A stretch of 64,000 nt of DNA, taken from assembly GCF_028816475.1 (NCBI RefSeq), contig NZ_CP118247.1:1550001-1614000 (forward strand). Reading direction: 5' to 3'. Positions 38,629 to 45,413 of this stretch are shown one piece after another. Both the position numbers and the translations under genes were made by a program. The stretch's first letter is position 1, and each line of letters opens with the position of its first letter. The notes beneath the pieces were generated by a model that did not search any database, was not told where the DNA came from, and was given only the letters and a program-made list of their open reading frames with translations. Source of the DNA: Devosia rhodophyticola (GTDB taxonomy: Bacteria; Pseudomonadota; Alphaproteobacteria; Rhizobiales; Devosiaceae).

Positions 38629-40206
38629 TTACGAGGTTGCCATTTTGAGTTTGAGAAGGGCTTTGGGCTGGATAACCCGACCGCCGACCCGACGCGTGGC
38701 GTGAAGGCGGGTTACGCCCTTGATGGCCTGAGTGTAGGGGTCAGACAGGATCGACATTGCGAGGCGGTCAACGATCCGATAGCCGGTGTTGAAATCACCG
38801 AAAGCAATGGGGAACTTGCCGCTTGCGACATCATCCATGTCGATGGCCTCGACAACCGGACGCCCCAAGATGGTGCTGGGCTGGCCAGCTTTCAGGCCGG
38901 GCTGCCAGACATAGTTGCCGTTGCCGTCTTTAAGGGTGCGAACAACGCCCAAGGTGGTGCCGTTCAGCGACCAGGTACCGCGATTGCGGTAGGCGGCGGG
39001 TAGGGCATACATCATCTTGATCAGGGAATCGGCACTGAGAACGGTGGCGCTGCCGTTGGCAAAATAGGCAACATCCGGATTGACCATAAAGCCTTCGGGC
39101 TGCTTGACGCCGGTCCCATTAACGAACGAGGTGGCCTCTTTCTGACCGAAATCATCGGCGAGTGCCAGGCGCACTTCGGCTTCGGCGGTGCCGCCGCTGT
39201 CTGCCAGCAACTCGTTGCTGATATCGACAAAGGTCATCAGCTTGCGGGCTGCGACTTCGAGCTGGCCGAACTTGACGGTCGATTCAGTTTCGTCGTCCAG
39301 TTCGCCTTCCCACTGGGCTGCGGTGCCGTCGCCGCGCTTGGGATATTTTACCGATGGGCTGGCAATGCTGCGAACCGATGCAATCGAGCGGACCGGGGAG
39401 AACTCGACCAGGTCACGAATGAACTCGGTGCCCATTTCGGCTGGCGCCAGATAACCGCCCTGTTCGTCGTTGGAGACGGTCAGGGCCTTGGCTTCATCGG
39501 CTGGGGTCTGATTGCCAAGGCGGAGATATGAGGCAAATGCCTTGCGCTCGATCTTGGCCTGTTCGTCGGTGTTTTCGTTCTTATCGCCGTCGGGGCGATT
39601 GGCCTTGGCCTCGATCTTGGCGAGACGTTCCTCGATCTTGCTCATGTCGGGCGTTTTGAAGCCCTTGATGGTGGTTTCGAGTTCGCCCATTTTCGTGGTC
39701 AATTCCGCGATCTCTGGCGCGGTCTGCTGTTCGTTCTCTGGCATAATGCCCTCGTTGTTGTGTGAAACTGATTTGGCGGAGGTGATCACCGCGCCGGGGT
39801 GAGCCGGTACGGCAACAATGGATATTTCGAGCAGGTCTAGTTCGCTGATCGTGCGACCGCCGCCCTTGCGGGGCGTTGCCTTCTTGGTGGCAAACCCGAT
39901 GGACAGGCCACCGATTGCCTTTTCGCGGATCAAGGCGCGAATCTCTGCGGCGCGGGCAACTTCCTTGACCAGCAACCGGCCCTTGACCAGCAGGCCTTGA
40001 GCGGTTTCTGAAATGGTTTCCCAGACGCCAACCGTTTCGGCCTGATCATGGAATGCCAGCATGGGCAGGGGGCCTATGGCCTTGGCAAACGCGCCTTGGG
40101 TGATTTCGTCACCAACCCGGTCGGGTGATCCAAATGGCCATGCAATGCCCTCAATGGTGCCCGCGTCGTCGACCGTGATGGCGGCTTTGAGTTCGATCCG
40201 GTCCAT
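38629..40206 (-). CDS. fused prohead protease and HK97-type major capsid protein
   Basis: A 525-residue polyprotein. Residues 1 to about 145 are an S78-type prohead protease: GIAWPFGSPDRVGDEI, the catalytic-His region PMLAFHD, and GLSIGF then LDLLEISIVAVPAHPGA. A linker with a coiled-coil-like delta region (IAELTTKMGELETTIKGF) follows, and the HK97 capsid fold starts near 230 (QGGYLAPAEMGTEFIRDL ... VRSIASVRSI). Its end overlaps nothing; its start is adjacent to the 128-residue gene. Fusion of the two functions is known in some phages and keeps them in one-to-one ratio. Confidence 0.92.
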   Translation of the reverse strand: MDRIELKAAITVDDAGTIEGIAWPFGSPDRVGDEITQGAFAKAIGPLPMLAFHDQAETVGVWETISETAQGLLVKGRLLVKEVARAAEIRALIREKAIGGLSIGFATKKATPRKGGGRTISELDLLEISIVAVPAHPGAVITSAKSVSHNNEGIMPENEQQTAPEIAELTTKMGELETTIKGFKTPDMSKIEERLAKIEAKANRPDGDKNENTDEQAKIERKAFASYLRLGNQTPADEAKALTVSNDEQGGYLAPAEMGTEFIRDLVEFSPVRSIASVRSIASPSVKYPKRGDGTAAQWEGELDDETESTVKFGQLEVAARKLMTFVDISNELLADSGGTAEAEVRLALADDFGQKEATSFVNGTGVKQPEGFMVNPDVAYFANGSATVLSADSLIKMMYALPAAYRNRGTWSLNGTTLGVVRTLKDGNGNYVWQPGLKAGQPSTILGRPVVEAIDMDDVASGKFPIAFGDFNTGYRIVDRLAMSILSDPYTQAIKGVTRLHATRRVGGRVIQPKALLKLKMATS

Positions 40207-40592
40207 TACGCCACCGGCCGATAGTTGGTGTGATCCCCGGCGAACTGGTCAACCTGGTCGCGAACCCATGCCACGCCCAAGAGCGCCAGCACGGATTTGG
40301 TGTTGAACGGAACGGGCTTGCCGCCCTCTTTCACGTCCCAGCGGATCACGCGACGGGCCAGTGCATTCAGTCGGGCCTTGGCGCGGTTCTCGGCATCGAC
40401 GCGACCGTCTGGGCCCGCCATGTCTGCCAACTCATCGGCAAAGGCAATGTCGGCCTTGCGGGCGGTCACGCTGTCGGGTCCGGCAATGGTCAAAACCATG
40501 CCGGTTGGTTTGCCGTCCCAAGGGGCAATCAGGTCGAGATCAGCGCCCTTGTCCTGATCAATGGCATTGCTCAAAACGTCACTTAGCTGCAT
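40206..40592 (-). CDS. conserved phage protein between portal and protease-capsid
   Basis: A 128-residue protein of unknown role. I chose ATG 40592 (MQLSDVLSN) because the longer frame only adds residues antisense-like to the portal overlap. It reads APWDGKPTGMVLTIAGPDS, then LARRVIRWDVKEGGKPVPF and WVRDQVDQFAGD. The pattern recalls small tail-assembly-chaperone-like proteins, but the location inside the head module speaks against it. It overlaps the portal gene by 14 bases. Confidence 0.65.
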   Translation of the reverse strand: MQLSDVLSNAIDQDKGADLDLIAPWDGKPTGMVLTIAGPDSVTARKADIAFADELADMAGPDGRVDAENRAKARLNALARRVIRWDVKEGGKPVPFNTKSVLALLGVAWVRDQVDQFAGDHTNYRPVA

Positions 40593-41745
40593 TGGGCTTT
40601 GCCTCGGTGTTGATGTGTGGGTTCTGGAACTCATCGCCCCCGTCATAGGGGCCGAGGTCGATCCATGAGCGCCCTTCGTTCGGATTGAGAACCTTGGCGC
40701 TGATCAGGCTGTTGATCGCTGTGGCGCGAGCCGTCAAATCAGCGCGGGTCAGATCGTCACGATCAAATCTGATGCGATATTCGGAACGCTCATTCGCTCC
40801 AAACAGGGCGCGGCGCATGGAACCTTCAAGCCCTAGCAACCAAGGCTCCAGGGAATAGGTCAGAAATTCCTTGCCCTGCTGTTCGCCGTTAGACCAGGTA
40901 GCGCGATCAAGCTCATAGATCATGCTGGGCGGCACTCGGAACGCACGGCAAACCTCAAGGGTTTGATATTTGCGATTTTCAAGAAATTGACTGTCGGTGC
41001 TGTTGAGGGTCATCGGCACGAACTTGGTGCCGTCCCATAGGATCGGCGTCTTGCCAGCGTTGTCCGCGCCCTCTTGTGCCGACTTCCAACCTGAAAGCAT
41101 CCGCTTGACGCCCTCATCGCCAATGGCTTTTGGGCTTTCCAACACCCCGCCTGGTCGAGCCGCGTTTTTGAACAAATTGGCCGCGTGCTTTTCCATGTAC
41201 TTGGCAGCGCCGATTGCATCGGCGGCAAGGCTCAAGGCGCACCGGCTGAATGGCCCCCGAAGGTGGATAATGTCGCTGGATGGAATTGGGGTGTTGTTGA
41301 TCCGGAACGTTGGTTCCTGTCGACCATCTGCGGAATAGTCGACGGTGTAGTGGCCGGGTTCGTATCGAACTATCTCACGAACCTGATCGCCAACGCGATT
41401 GACGAATGCCAGGCCGCCCCGGTCAACGGTTAACGCCGTGGCGATCAAATCGCGGATCAGTTCGTAGGTCGAGGAGTAATCGTTGGGCTGGTCTGCGAGG
41501 ATCCGCGCAACCTGGTGAGCCTTGTCCTCGCTCCAAACCCCGTCAGTCTGGCGTTCGACACGAATTTCAAGGCTTGCCGCCGCTTCGCAAATCAACCGAA
41601 TGGCCGATTGAACGGCGGGCACTGTTAGGGCGGTGCTGAGAGAAACCCCATAAGCGCCAGCGATGCCGGTGAAGATTTCAATCTCAGCGTCCGTTGGACT
41701 GCTGAGCGACTTTTTCTCGAAGAATTTGAAAGGACCGATGTGCAT
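40579..41745 (-). CDS. phage portal protein (HK97 family)
   Basis: Dodecameric portal subunit, 388 residues. Typical features: VPAVQSAIRLICEAAASL near residue 42, ILADQPNDYSSTYELIRDLI, IIHLRGPF, and FLENRKYQTLEVCRAFRVPP with SMIYELDRATWSNGEQQGKE. It is the first structural gene, and its promoter should lie in the 400-base region upstream, which also holds a 20-bp tandem repeat. Confidence 0.94.
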   Translation of the reverse strand: MHIGPFKFFEKKSLSSPTDAEIEIFTGIAGAYGVSLSTALTVPAVQSAIRLICEAAASLEIRVERQTDGVWSEDKAHQVARILADQPNDYSSTYELIRDLIATALTVDRGGLAFVNRVGDQVREIVRYEPGHYTVDYSADGRQEPTFRINNTPIPSSDIIHLRGPFSRCALSLAADAIGAAKYMEKHAANLFKNAARPGGVLESPKAIGDEGVKRMLSGWKSAQEGADNAGKTPILWDGTKFVPMTLNSTDSQFLENRKYQTLEVCRAFRVPPSMIYELDRATWSNGEQQGKEFLTYSLEPWLLGLEGSMRRALFGANERSEYRIRFDRDDLTRADLTARATAINSLISAKVLNPNEGRSWIDLGPYDGGDEFQNPHINTEAKPNAAK

Positions 41746-41790
41746 CCCAAGTTTGTGCCTGAAACGGTCGCCGTTTGTCTATTCACCGCG

Positions 41791-41830
41791 AGCGGGCAAC
41801 ATCGGGCAAAAGCGGGCAACATCGGGCAGA
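41791..41830. repeat. two tandem 20-bp repeats upstream of the portal gene
   Basis: AGCGGGCAACATCGGGCAAA at 41791-41810 is repeated with one change at 41811-41830. Each 20-base unit itself contains two near-copies of CGGGCAA. The repeat lies 46 bases upstream of the portal start and could bind a late-gene activator or repressor. Confidence 0.6.
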
Positions 41831-42072
41831 TCAATTATTCGAGCTGAAAAAACGCAACAATTCGGCCTCAACGACGAAAAGATTGCCGCCAGCTGTGCGC
41901 TGCACCGGCGTCCCTTCCAAATTCACCAAACGGCGGAGAACCCAGCTTTCACTCCGACCAATTTTTTTCCAATGGCCTTCGCCGTCCAGATAATCGGGGT
42001 TGGTGCCGCTGTCGCCCGGTCAAAATTTTTCGGCGTGAGTACTTCCAACTTGTCGCTAACCTTTTGAAACAT
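41831..42072 (-). pseudogene. possible small excisionase-like HTH protein split by a frameshift
   Basis: From ATG 42072 one frame reads MFQKVSDKLEVLTPKNFD and stops at 41923. An overlapping frame without a start reads DGEGHWKKIGRSESWVLRRL then TPVQRTAGGNLFVVEAELL and ends at 41831. The second part looks like a MerR/excisionase-type DNA-binding motif (recognition helix, then the RTxGG wing). Joined, they would give a protein of about 80 residues. A programmed shift, a mutation or chance are all possible. The rest of 41746-42157 holds only the tandem repeat. Confidence 0.35.
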
Positions 42073-42157
42073 CTTCGAAAACCTCAATTAGACCAAATCT
42101 CGCACAATTCTACCCGCGCCGGTCCCTATGAACCCGCATAAGTTCCAAACCACCCCC

Positions 42158-42661
42158 CTATGCTGCCGAAACCTCGCTCTTGGCGAGCGCAACAGTTTCC
42201 AACTTGAACGACCACGATAGCTGCGACGAAAGCGCGACTCGTTTGCCCTCGATCCGCGCGCAGATTTCAAACAACGGATCATTGCGCTTCACTGCCACCG
42301 TCCCCTCGGTTGATGGTGCTGGCTTGGTCCCAACCCATCGCCGCTCCTCGATCCACTTCGGCAGCGTCTTGGTGAACATGACATGCTGATCGAATGATCG
42401 TCCCTTGCGCGCCGCCTCAACCCGGCACTGTTCAGGATACCGCCGCGCCGCTGTGATCAGTTGCGCTTGCTCAATGACAGAAAGCCCCTGAAACCCATCC
42501 AAAGCCCTCTGTCGATGGTTGTCCTCGAACTTGGGCCACGTTTCGATAACCACCTCGAATGCCGCGTTCAGATCGAGTGGGGGCTTTGGGGGGGTCGTTA
42601 AAGAAGGGTCGTTTAGTTGTGACGTCTGGACATCACAACGGTTGTGATCCTCAGGCGTCAC
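42158..42661 (-). CDS. phage protein of unknown function in replication-like module
   Basis: A 167-residue protein with no family I recognise. The middle reads AFEVVIETWPKFEDNHR, GLSVIEQAQLITAARRYPEQ and FTKTLPKWIEERRW, a layout seen in proteins downstream of phage replication initiators. Its ATG overlaps the stop of the HTH protein gene (42658-42661), and its first codons lie on two copies of the TGTGA...TCACA repeat. Confidence 0.6.
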   Translation of the reverse strand: MTPEDHNRCDVQTSQLNDPSLTTPPKPPLDLNAAFEVVIETWPKFEDNHRQRALDGFQGLSVIEQAQLITAARRYPEQCRVEAARKGRSFDQHVMFTKTLPKWIEERRWVGTKPAPSTEGTVAVKRNDPLFEICARIEGKRVALSSQLSWSFKLETVALAKSEVSAA

Positions 42662-42721
42662 AACGTATGTGACGTCAGCGTCACATGTGACGTCAGCATC
42701 ACATGTGACGTCAGCATCACA
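42618..42721. repeat. five TGTGA...TCACA inverted repeats (iteron-like cluster)
   Basis: TGTGA-Nx-TCACA occurs at 42618-42637 and 42643-42662 (x=10), then at 42668-42685, 42686-42703 and 42704-42721 (x=8). The last three are contiguous 18-bp tandem units, GTGACGTCAGCATCACAT in type. They span the junction of two replication-like genes and encode MLTSHV-type repeats at the end of the upstream one. The spacing differs from the CRP consensus (x=6). An iteron origin or a regulator array is the likely role. Confidence 0.75.
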
Positions 42722-43014
42722 ACCCCCTCGCTGCTCCTATCCATAACTACTTGATACTTATTGATGTTTCGACCGTTTGCGGACTTTTGCGGCTTTATGC
42801 GGAGATACCCCCAAGTGCGAAGGTCCGCGATCGCACGATTGATGGTCTCCCTCGCCCTGTTGCACCGCCTTGCCAGATTGGCCTGGTTGATCTCACACCA
42901 CCCGTTTCGGTTCGTATGGGTTCCCAAGATGCCAAGGACTCGCAGGTGCAGGTCCTTGACCCGTTCATCGTCGAACGCATCGCCGGGGATAATGCTGTAA
43001 CGAGGGCCGCTCAT
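42658..43014 (-). CDS. helix-turn-helix replication-initiator-like protein
   Basis: A 118-residue protein with a winged-helix region: DLHLRVLGILGTHTNRNG, then CEINQANLARRCNRARETIN and AIADLRTWGYLRI. This pattern is common in phage and plasmid replication proteins. The C-terminal tail contains three MLTSHV-like repeats created by the iteron-like DNA. A plain regulator cannot be excluded. It overlaps the next gene by four bases on each side. Confidence 0.7.
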   Translation of the reverse strand: MSGPRYSIIPGDAFDDERVKDLHLRVLGILGTHTNRNGWCEINQANLARRCNRARETINRAIADLRTWGYLRIKPQKSANGRNINKYQVVMDRSSEGVVMLTSHVMLTSHVTLTSHTL

Positions 43015-43250
43015 CCTGCATCCTTCTGGATCGCCGCCCCGAGAACATCGCCTTTGGCTACCTCTAGAGATTGTCTAGCTTCAACAAGGGCCATGAATGC
43101 CGACAAAGACCCCGGATGCCGGTCATAGAGTCTGGAGGCGCGCTTCTCGGCCTGCATAGCCGACATGTATCTTTGCAATGCTATCCGCCAGCGCACCTCG
43201 GCTTCCGGCACTGCGGCAATGGCCTTAATACTCACGCCAAGCCCCTCCAA
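43011..43250 (-). CDS. small element protein of unknown function
   Basis: A 79-residue protein, predicted mostly helical (RWRIALQRYMSAMQAEKRAS, then SLSAFMALVEARQSLEVAKG). No family recognised. It overlaps its neighbours by 4 and 19 bases, which supports real translation in the early operon. Confidence 0.55.
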   Translation of the reverse strand: MEGLGVSIKAIAAVPEAEVRWRIALQRYMSAMQAEKRASRLYDRHPGSLSAFMALVEARQSLEVAKGDVLGAAIQKDAG

Positions 43251-43495
43251 AACCCACCTTGGCCATAGCCGACCGAACTTCCCATCAGGTGAGGGGAAGT
43301 CTCACGGTTCCACTTTGGCTGGATTGGTCCGTGAATATGGCTATCGAGCACGGTCCGGACGGCGTCAAACCGACTGGAAAAGTCATCACCAAGCGGGAGG
43401 TTTTGAACATCAAATGCGTTGATGCTCTGTCCATCCATGACGATCTCGCCAATGCGCACGCCGCGATGGAACACGGAACTGTGGACAATCATCAT
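43232..43495 (-). CDS. small element protein of unknown function
   Basis: An 87-residue protein (VFHRGVRIGEIVMDGQSINA, DAVRTVLDSHIHG) with no recognised family. It overlaps the gene upstream by four bases (ATGA), consistent with an operon. Confidence 0.5.
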   Translation of the reverse strand: MMIVHSSVFHRGVRIGEIVMDGQSINAFDVQNLPLGDDFSSRFDAVRTVLDSHIHGPIQPKWNRETSPHLMGSSVGYGQGGFWRGLA

Positions 43496-43833
43496 GAGTG
43501 CCCTTCCGAAGTTGATGCTGGCTCACCCTTTTTGCGAGTTTCGCGCCGCTTAAGTTGGGCCTCGACTGCCTCCCCAAGCAGCGCATCAATCTGTTCTGCG
43601 CGGCTAAACAGGTTGTCTGCATAGAATTGCAAAACTTCCCACTCAACCATCGTCATTTCGATTTTGACGTACTTGTGCCCGTCTCTGTCGATAATTAATG
43701 GGCGAATATTGTCGAGATACTCAAGCGCCGCATAGGATGCGCATTTCAGGTTGGAGACGGGAGCTTCCAGATCATCGACTGCAATCAGTCTAGCCGATAC
43801 GAGATCAGTATTGCCAACATCAGACATCGACAT
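43492..43833 (-). CDS. element protein of unknown function
   Basis: A 113-residue acidic protein with EYLDNIRPLIIDRDGHKYVK and VEWEVLQFYADNLFSRAEQI, ending in a charged tail. No family recognised. It is coupled to both neighbours by 4- and 14-base overlaps. Confidence 0.55.
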   Translation of the reverse strand: MSMSDVGNTDLVSARLIAVDDLEAPVSNLKCASYAALEYLDNIRPLIIDRDGHKYVKIEMTMVEWEVLQFYADNLFSRAEQIDALLGEAVEAQLKRRETRKKGEPASTSEGHS

Positions 43834-44065
43834 TCCTCCCCGAAGTTGATGCGACCGGCGCAGCCAACTTCCCGGAAGCCCACGAATCTAGATCGCTACA
43901 GGCATAGAGCGGTCGACGCCCGAAATAGGTGATGAGCGGCCCGCCGCCCACCGTCGCCATTTTAGCCAGGGTTGCCACGGCAACAGGAACGCCATGGACC
44001 TCAAGTAGATAGGCTGCTGCCTCCCTACGCCGCAAACGAGGCCGCGCTGCACTCGGCCCGCTCAT
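43820..44065 (-). CDS. excisionase/AlpA-like DNA-binding protein
   Basis: An 81-residue protein with a MerR/AlpA-type helix-turn-helix: RLRRREAAAYLLEVHGVPVA, ATLAKMATVGGGPLITYF and the wing RRPLYACSDLDSWASGKL. Such proteins act as excisionases or activators in integrative elements. It is a plausible directionality factor for the integrase encoded 1.4 kb away. Confidence 0.7.
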   Translation of the reverse strand: MSGPSAARPRLRRREAAAYLLEVHGVPVAVATLAKMATVGGGPLITYFGRRPLYACSDLDSWASGKLAAPVASTSGRNVDV

Positions 44066-44340
44066 GATAGCGCACCCGTGCTAGAGAGCACTTCACCTTC
44101 AACGCAAGAGGTTTTGCGCCACTTGTCCAGGCGCTCGCAAACATCACCGGCATAGCCGACTGCAACACAGCCGACCGCATCAATGGCCGCCCTGCCCTCT
44201 TCGCCAAGAACGCCTAATTGACGGCACCCTTCGGCCAGGTCGCGGACATTGACCGCCAGATCGATCAGATCAAGAAGTTCCTTCATCGGGATCACGACTT
44301 GGCGCAGATTTTGCGCCGTGCTATGGGTTTTTTCAGTCAT
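44062..44340 (-). CDS. element protein of unknown function
   Basis: A 92-residue protein from ATG 44340 (MTEKTHSTAQ), an 8-base overlap with the upstream gene; the frame is open further but inside that gene. It contains QVVIPMKELLDLIDLAVNVR and AAIDAVGCVAVGYAGDVCER. No family recognised. Confidence 0.5.
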   Translation of the reverse strand: MTEKTHSTAQNLRQVVIPMKELLDLIDLAVNVRDLAEGCRQLGVLGEEGRAAIDAVGCVAVGYAGDVCERLDKWRKTSCVEGEVLSSTGALS

Positions 44341-44551
44341 TGCCTTTTCCTTTTCCGGGGTTGGCTTGATTATGGCGCGGCGGGATTGCACTCCCGGCCG
44401 CGCCTTTTGCTGTTAGACCAGTCTCTATCAGTGTACGGATTGCCTCGGCTCTGCTGCGCAAGCGATTAACCCACCGATAGTCGTCCAATGCCGCAACCTC
44501 GGATGGCGCTAGCATCATTTGAAATTTCACTGTCTTGGCCTCATTGGGCAT
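44333..44551 (-). CDS. ribbon-helix-helix regulator (CopG/Arc-like)
   Basis: A 72-residue protein: VKFQMMLAPSEVAALDDYRW as the ribbon and first helix, then RLRSRAEAIRTLIETGL as the second helix. GGAGG precedes the ATG. It is first in the leftward early operon and divergent from the related plus-strand gene at 44663, with a duplicated operator between them. It is likely to regulate both promoters. Confidence 0.82.
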   Translation of the reverse strand: MPNEAKTVKFQMMLAPSEVAALDDYRWVNRLRSRAEAIRTLIETGLTAKGAAGSAIPPRHNQANPGKGKGND

Positions 44552-44575
44552 GTGTGTTCGTCCTCCATATTAACC

Positions 44576-44590
44576 TGTTTAGGTTGAACA
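44576..44590. promoter_or_regulatory. operator copy 1 between divergent RHH genes
   Basis: TGTTTAGGTTGAACA is an imperfect palindrome (TGTTTA-GGT-TGAACA) and nearly identical to 44635-44649. Just before it, AACCT-GTTT-AGGTT (44572-44585) forms an overlapping inverted repeat. It lies 25 bases upstream of the minus-strand regulator gene. Confidence 0.72.
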
Positions 44591-44634
44591 TATGGAAGAT
44601 GTGTCAATTTGATGCTACGCGTCAAGCGAAAATA

Positions 44635-44649
44635 TGTTTAGGTTAAACA
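44635..44649. promoter_or_regulatory. operator copy 2 between divergent RHH genes
   Basis: TGTTTAGGTTAAACA is a perfect palindrome around GGT and lies 13 bases before the start of the plus-strand gene, 59 bases from copy 1. Similar ATGGA/ACGGA sequence follows each copy and contains the Shine-Dalgarno of the plus-strand gene. Confidence 0.75.
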
Positions 44650-44662
44650 TACGGAGGATGTT

Positions 44663-45295
44663 TTGGCGCGACCGAAATCCCAGGGCGAGATCAAGTCTCA
44701 CCAACAACATCTGTTGATGGCGCCAAGTGAGATCGCCGCGATAGATGATTGGCGCTTTGCCAACAGAATAGGATCGCGGGGAGAGGCAATACGGCGTTTG
44801 TGCCAAATTGCGCTATCAACGGAACAAACTATTCCGAGACTTCACCAATCTATAGTTCGGGCGTCACAAATGTTGGATTTGGCATGGAGTCGCGCGGGTG
44901 TAGTTATGGAGGCGCAAAAGGATCCAGACGCGATGAACTTCGTCTCTTCTTTTGTCAAAATCGCAGATCTAATCTATGGAGCCGCGTCGGAATCCGCCAT
45001 TCAAGTCGCGGCGCTACAAAGCCTTAGACGCGCGGGTAAAAACTTAGAGGCGGATGTTTTAGAGGCAAACTCAATTCGCGAAGATTCCAACTACACTCTT
45101 TCGTTGCTTGCAATACACCAAGAAAAACTTAGCCCAACATCAGACGAATCGGAATCTTTGGGAGCGATTGGAGGTCGGCGACACCTGCGGTTTCCTGTAT
45201 TTTCGGCGGAAAAAGACAATCCGTTTCCGCCCGATGATCCCAGACATCAGAGGTTTCTTGATGGATGGGCTAAAGCCATAGATGACGCCAAATAG
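44663..45295 (+). CDS. element regulator with N-terminal ribbon-helix-helix domain
   Basis: A 210-residue protein starting at TTG 44663, six bases after GGAGG; no in-frame ATG is near. Residues 12-48 (KSHQQHLLMAPSEIAAIDDW, then RIGSRGEAIRRLCQIAL) are clearly related to the 72-residue regulator on the other strand. The remaining 160 residues are helical and unassigned. It is the only gene of the element read rightward apart from none in the structural block, so it may hold the integrated state, like a repressor. It ends 120 bases before the convergent integrase gene. Confidence 0.7.
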   Translation: MARPKSQGEIKSHQQHLLMAPSEIAAIDDWRFANRIGSRGEAIRRLCQIALSTEQTIPRLHQSIVRASQMLDLAWSRAGVVMEAQKDPDAMNFVSSFVKIADLIYGAASESAIQVAALQSLRRAGKNLEADVLEANSIREDSNYTLSLLAIHQEKLSPTSDESESLGAIGGRRHLRFPVFSAEKDNPFPPDDPRHQRFLDGWAKAIDDAK

Positions 45296-45299
45296 AACG

Positions 45300-45313
45300 A
45301 TGCAAATTTGCAT
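45300..45313. repeat. 14-bp perfect palindrome
   Basis: ATGCAAATTTGCAT reads the same on both strands, four bases after the plus-strand regulator's stop. It may bind a regulator or contribute to termination. Confidence 0.45.
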
Positions 45314-45361
45314 TTGCCCAACGAAATCTTGGCACATTGCCGTCACTGAGATCGAAATAAA

Positions 45362-45387
45362 GGCAAGTGGCAGAGCTGCCACTTGCC
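45362..45387. terminator. strong stem-loop between convergent regulator and integrase genes
   Basis: GGCAAGTGGCAG pairs perfectly with CTGCCACTTGCC around AG. It lies between the ends of the plus-strand regulator (45295) and the minus-strand integrase (45414), so it probably terminates from both sides. Direct repeats of the type TTGCCC...AAATCTTGG flank it at 45315 and 45383. Confidence 0.6.
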
Positions 45388-45413
45388 CGATAAAATCTTG
45401 GTAAAACGCAGCC

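Noticed and set aside
38074..39003. 309-residue plus-strand frame inside the phage region
   Set aside because: It is antisense to the HNH, decoration-like and capsid genes, with no recognisable domain.
41663..42067. 134-residue plus-strand frame before the portal
   Set aside because: It overlaps the portal start antisense and resembles nothing; the minus strand gives the better HTH-like reading.
42618..42721. Cluster read as CRP-binding sites or a tiny CRISPR array
   Set aside because: The half-sites TGTGA/TCACA are spaced by 8 or 10 bases, not the 6 of CRP, and the repeats are contiguous without unique spacers or cas genes.
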